Assembly (NCBI GenBank): GCA_002455425.1
Contig: DKKT01000062.1
Span: 1 to 23,110, forward strand
DNA: 23,110 nt
From: Chthonomonas sp. UBA6659
GTDB lineage: Bacteria; Armatimonadota; Fimbriimonadia; Fimbriimonadales; Fimbriimonadaceae
Direction of reading: 5' to 3'
Shown in pieces: positions 23,088-23,110 of the stretch. The notes under the pieces are model-generated. The model saw only the letters and a list, made by a program, of their open reading frames with translations, was not told where the DNA came from and ran no database searches. The number at the start of each line of letters is the position of its first letter. Within the stretch, counting starts at the first letter, position 1. The position numbers were made by a program, and so were the translations under genes.

Positions 23088-23110
23088 ATGACGTCTATCC
23101 GGCCCGCGCC
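23088..23110 (+). CDS. Possible start of a further gene (partial)
   Basis: An ATG at 23088 opens a frame (MTSIRPA) that runs off the window. It begins 4 nt after the VOC stop codon, a spacing typical of an operon. There is no clear ribosome site, and only seven codons are visible, so this is a weak suggestion. Confidence 0.25.

Overview
The window is GC-rich DNA, densely packed with genes. It most resembles a member of Armatimonadota, perhaps Fimbriimonadales. The main clues are an H-X9-DG protein with prepilin-like features, and a secreted sugar dehydrogenase-like protein ending in a beta-sandwich plus two dockerin-like calcium loops (a DVNGDNVVDSDDF-type tail). Several genes also have a -10-like hexamer only 6-9 nt before the start codon. 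The lineage is inferred from recalled family features; no rRNA or other phylogenetic marker is present. I found no tRNA, rRNA, CRISPR array, transposase or phage gene. This looks like ordinary chromosome rather than an island.

Layout. Bases 1-288 are non-coding and hold overlapping inverted repeats and a 20-bp direct repeat. A plus-strand run follows: a PhoD-like phosphatase (289-1680), a secreted protein of unknown function (1707-2528) and an H-X9-DG protein (2568-3410). The last one converges with a minus-strand block, the two stop codons sharing one CTAG. In transcription order that block has two parts. The first is an exporter operon: HlyD-type adaptor, ABC ATPase and FtsX-type permease (11325 down to 6799), with overlapping reading frames. 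The second is a dockerin-tailed glucose/sorbosone dehydrogenase-like protein (6663-5050) and an orphan peptide-type substrate-binding lipoprotein (5011-3407).

From 11409 to 20498 the genes are on the plus strand and look mostly monocistronic. They are a Gfo/Idh/MocA oxidoreductase, a 721-aa secreted orphan protein, a LysM3-SH3b-NlpC/P60 cell-wall hydrolase, pyruvate phosphate dikinase (PPDK), and a long-form glucose-1-phosphate thymidylyltransferase. A strong hairpin lies on each side of PPDK. An ECF-type sigma factor (minus strand) is divergent from a tryptophanase-like lyase, and a VOC-family protein overlaps the lyase's stop codon by one base. A 15-bp palindrome containing the -10-like motif lies between the divergent pair.

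How the genes work together. The three exporter genes form one machine, with no TolC-like outer-membrane partner here. The lyase and VOC genes are translationally linked and may act together. PPDK (PEP/pyruvate balance), RmlA (dTDP-sugar synthesis) and the LysM hydrolase (wall turnover) are housekeeping or envelope functions without local partners. I see no clearly new multi-gene system. The best leads are the repeated -10-like motif at start codons, the lyase/VOC/sigma locus, the 721-aa orphan, and the folded repeats at the left end.
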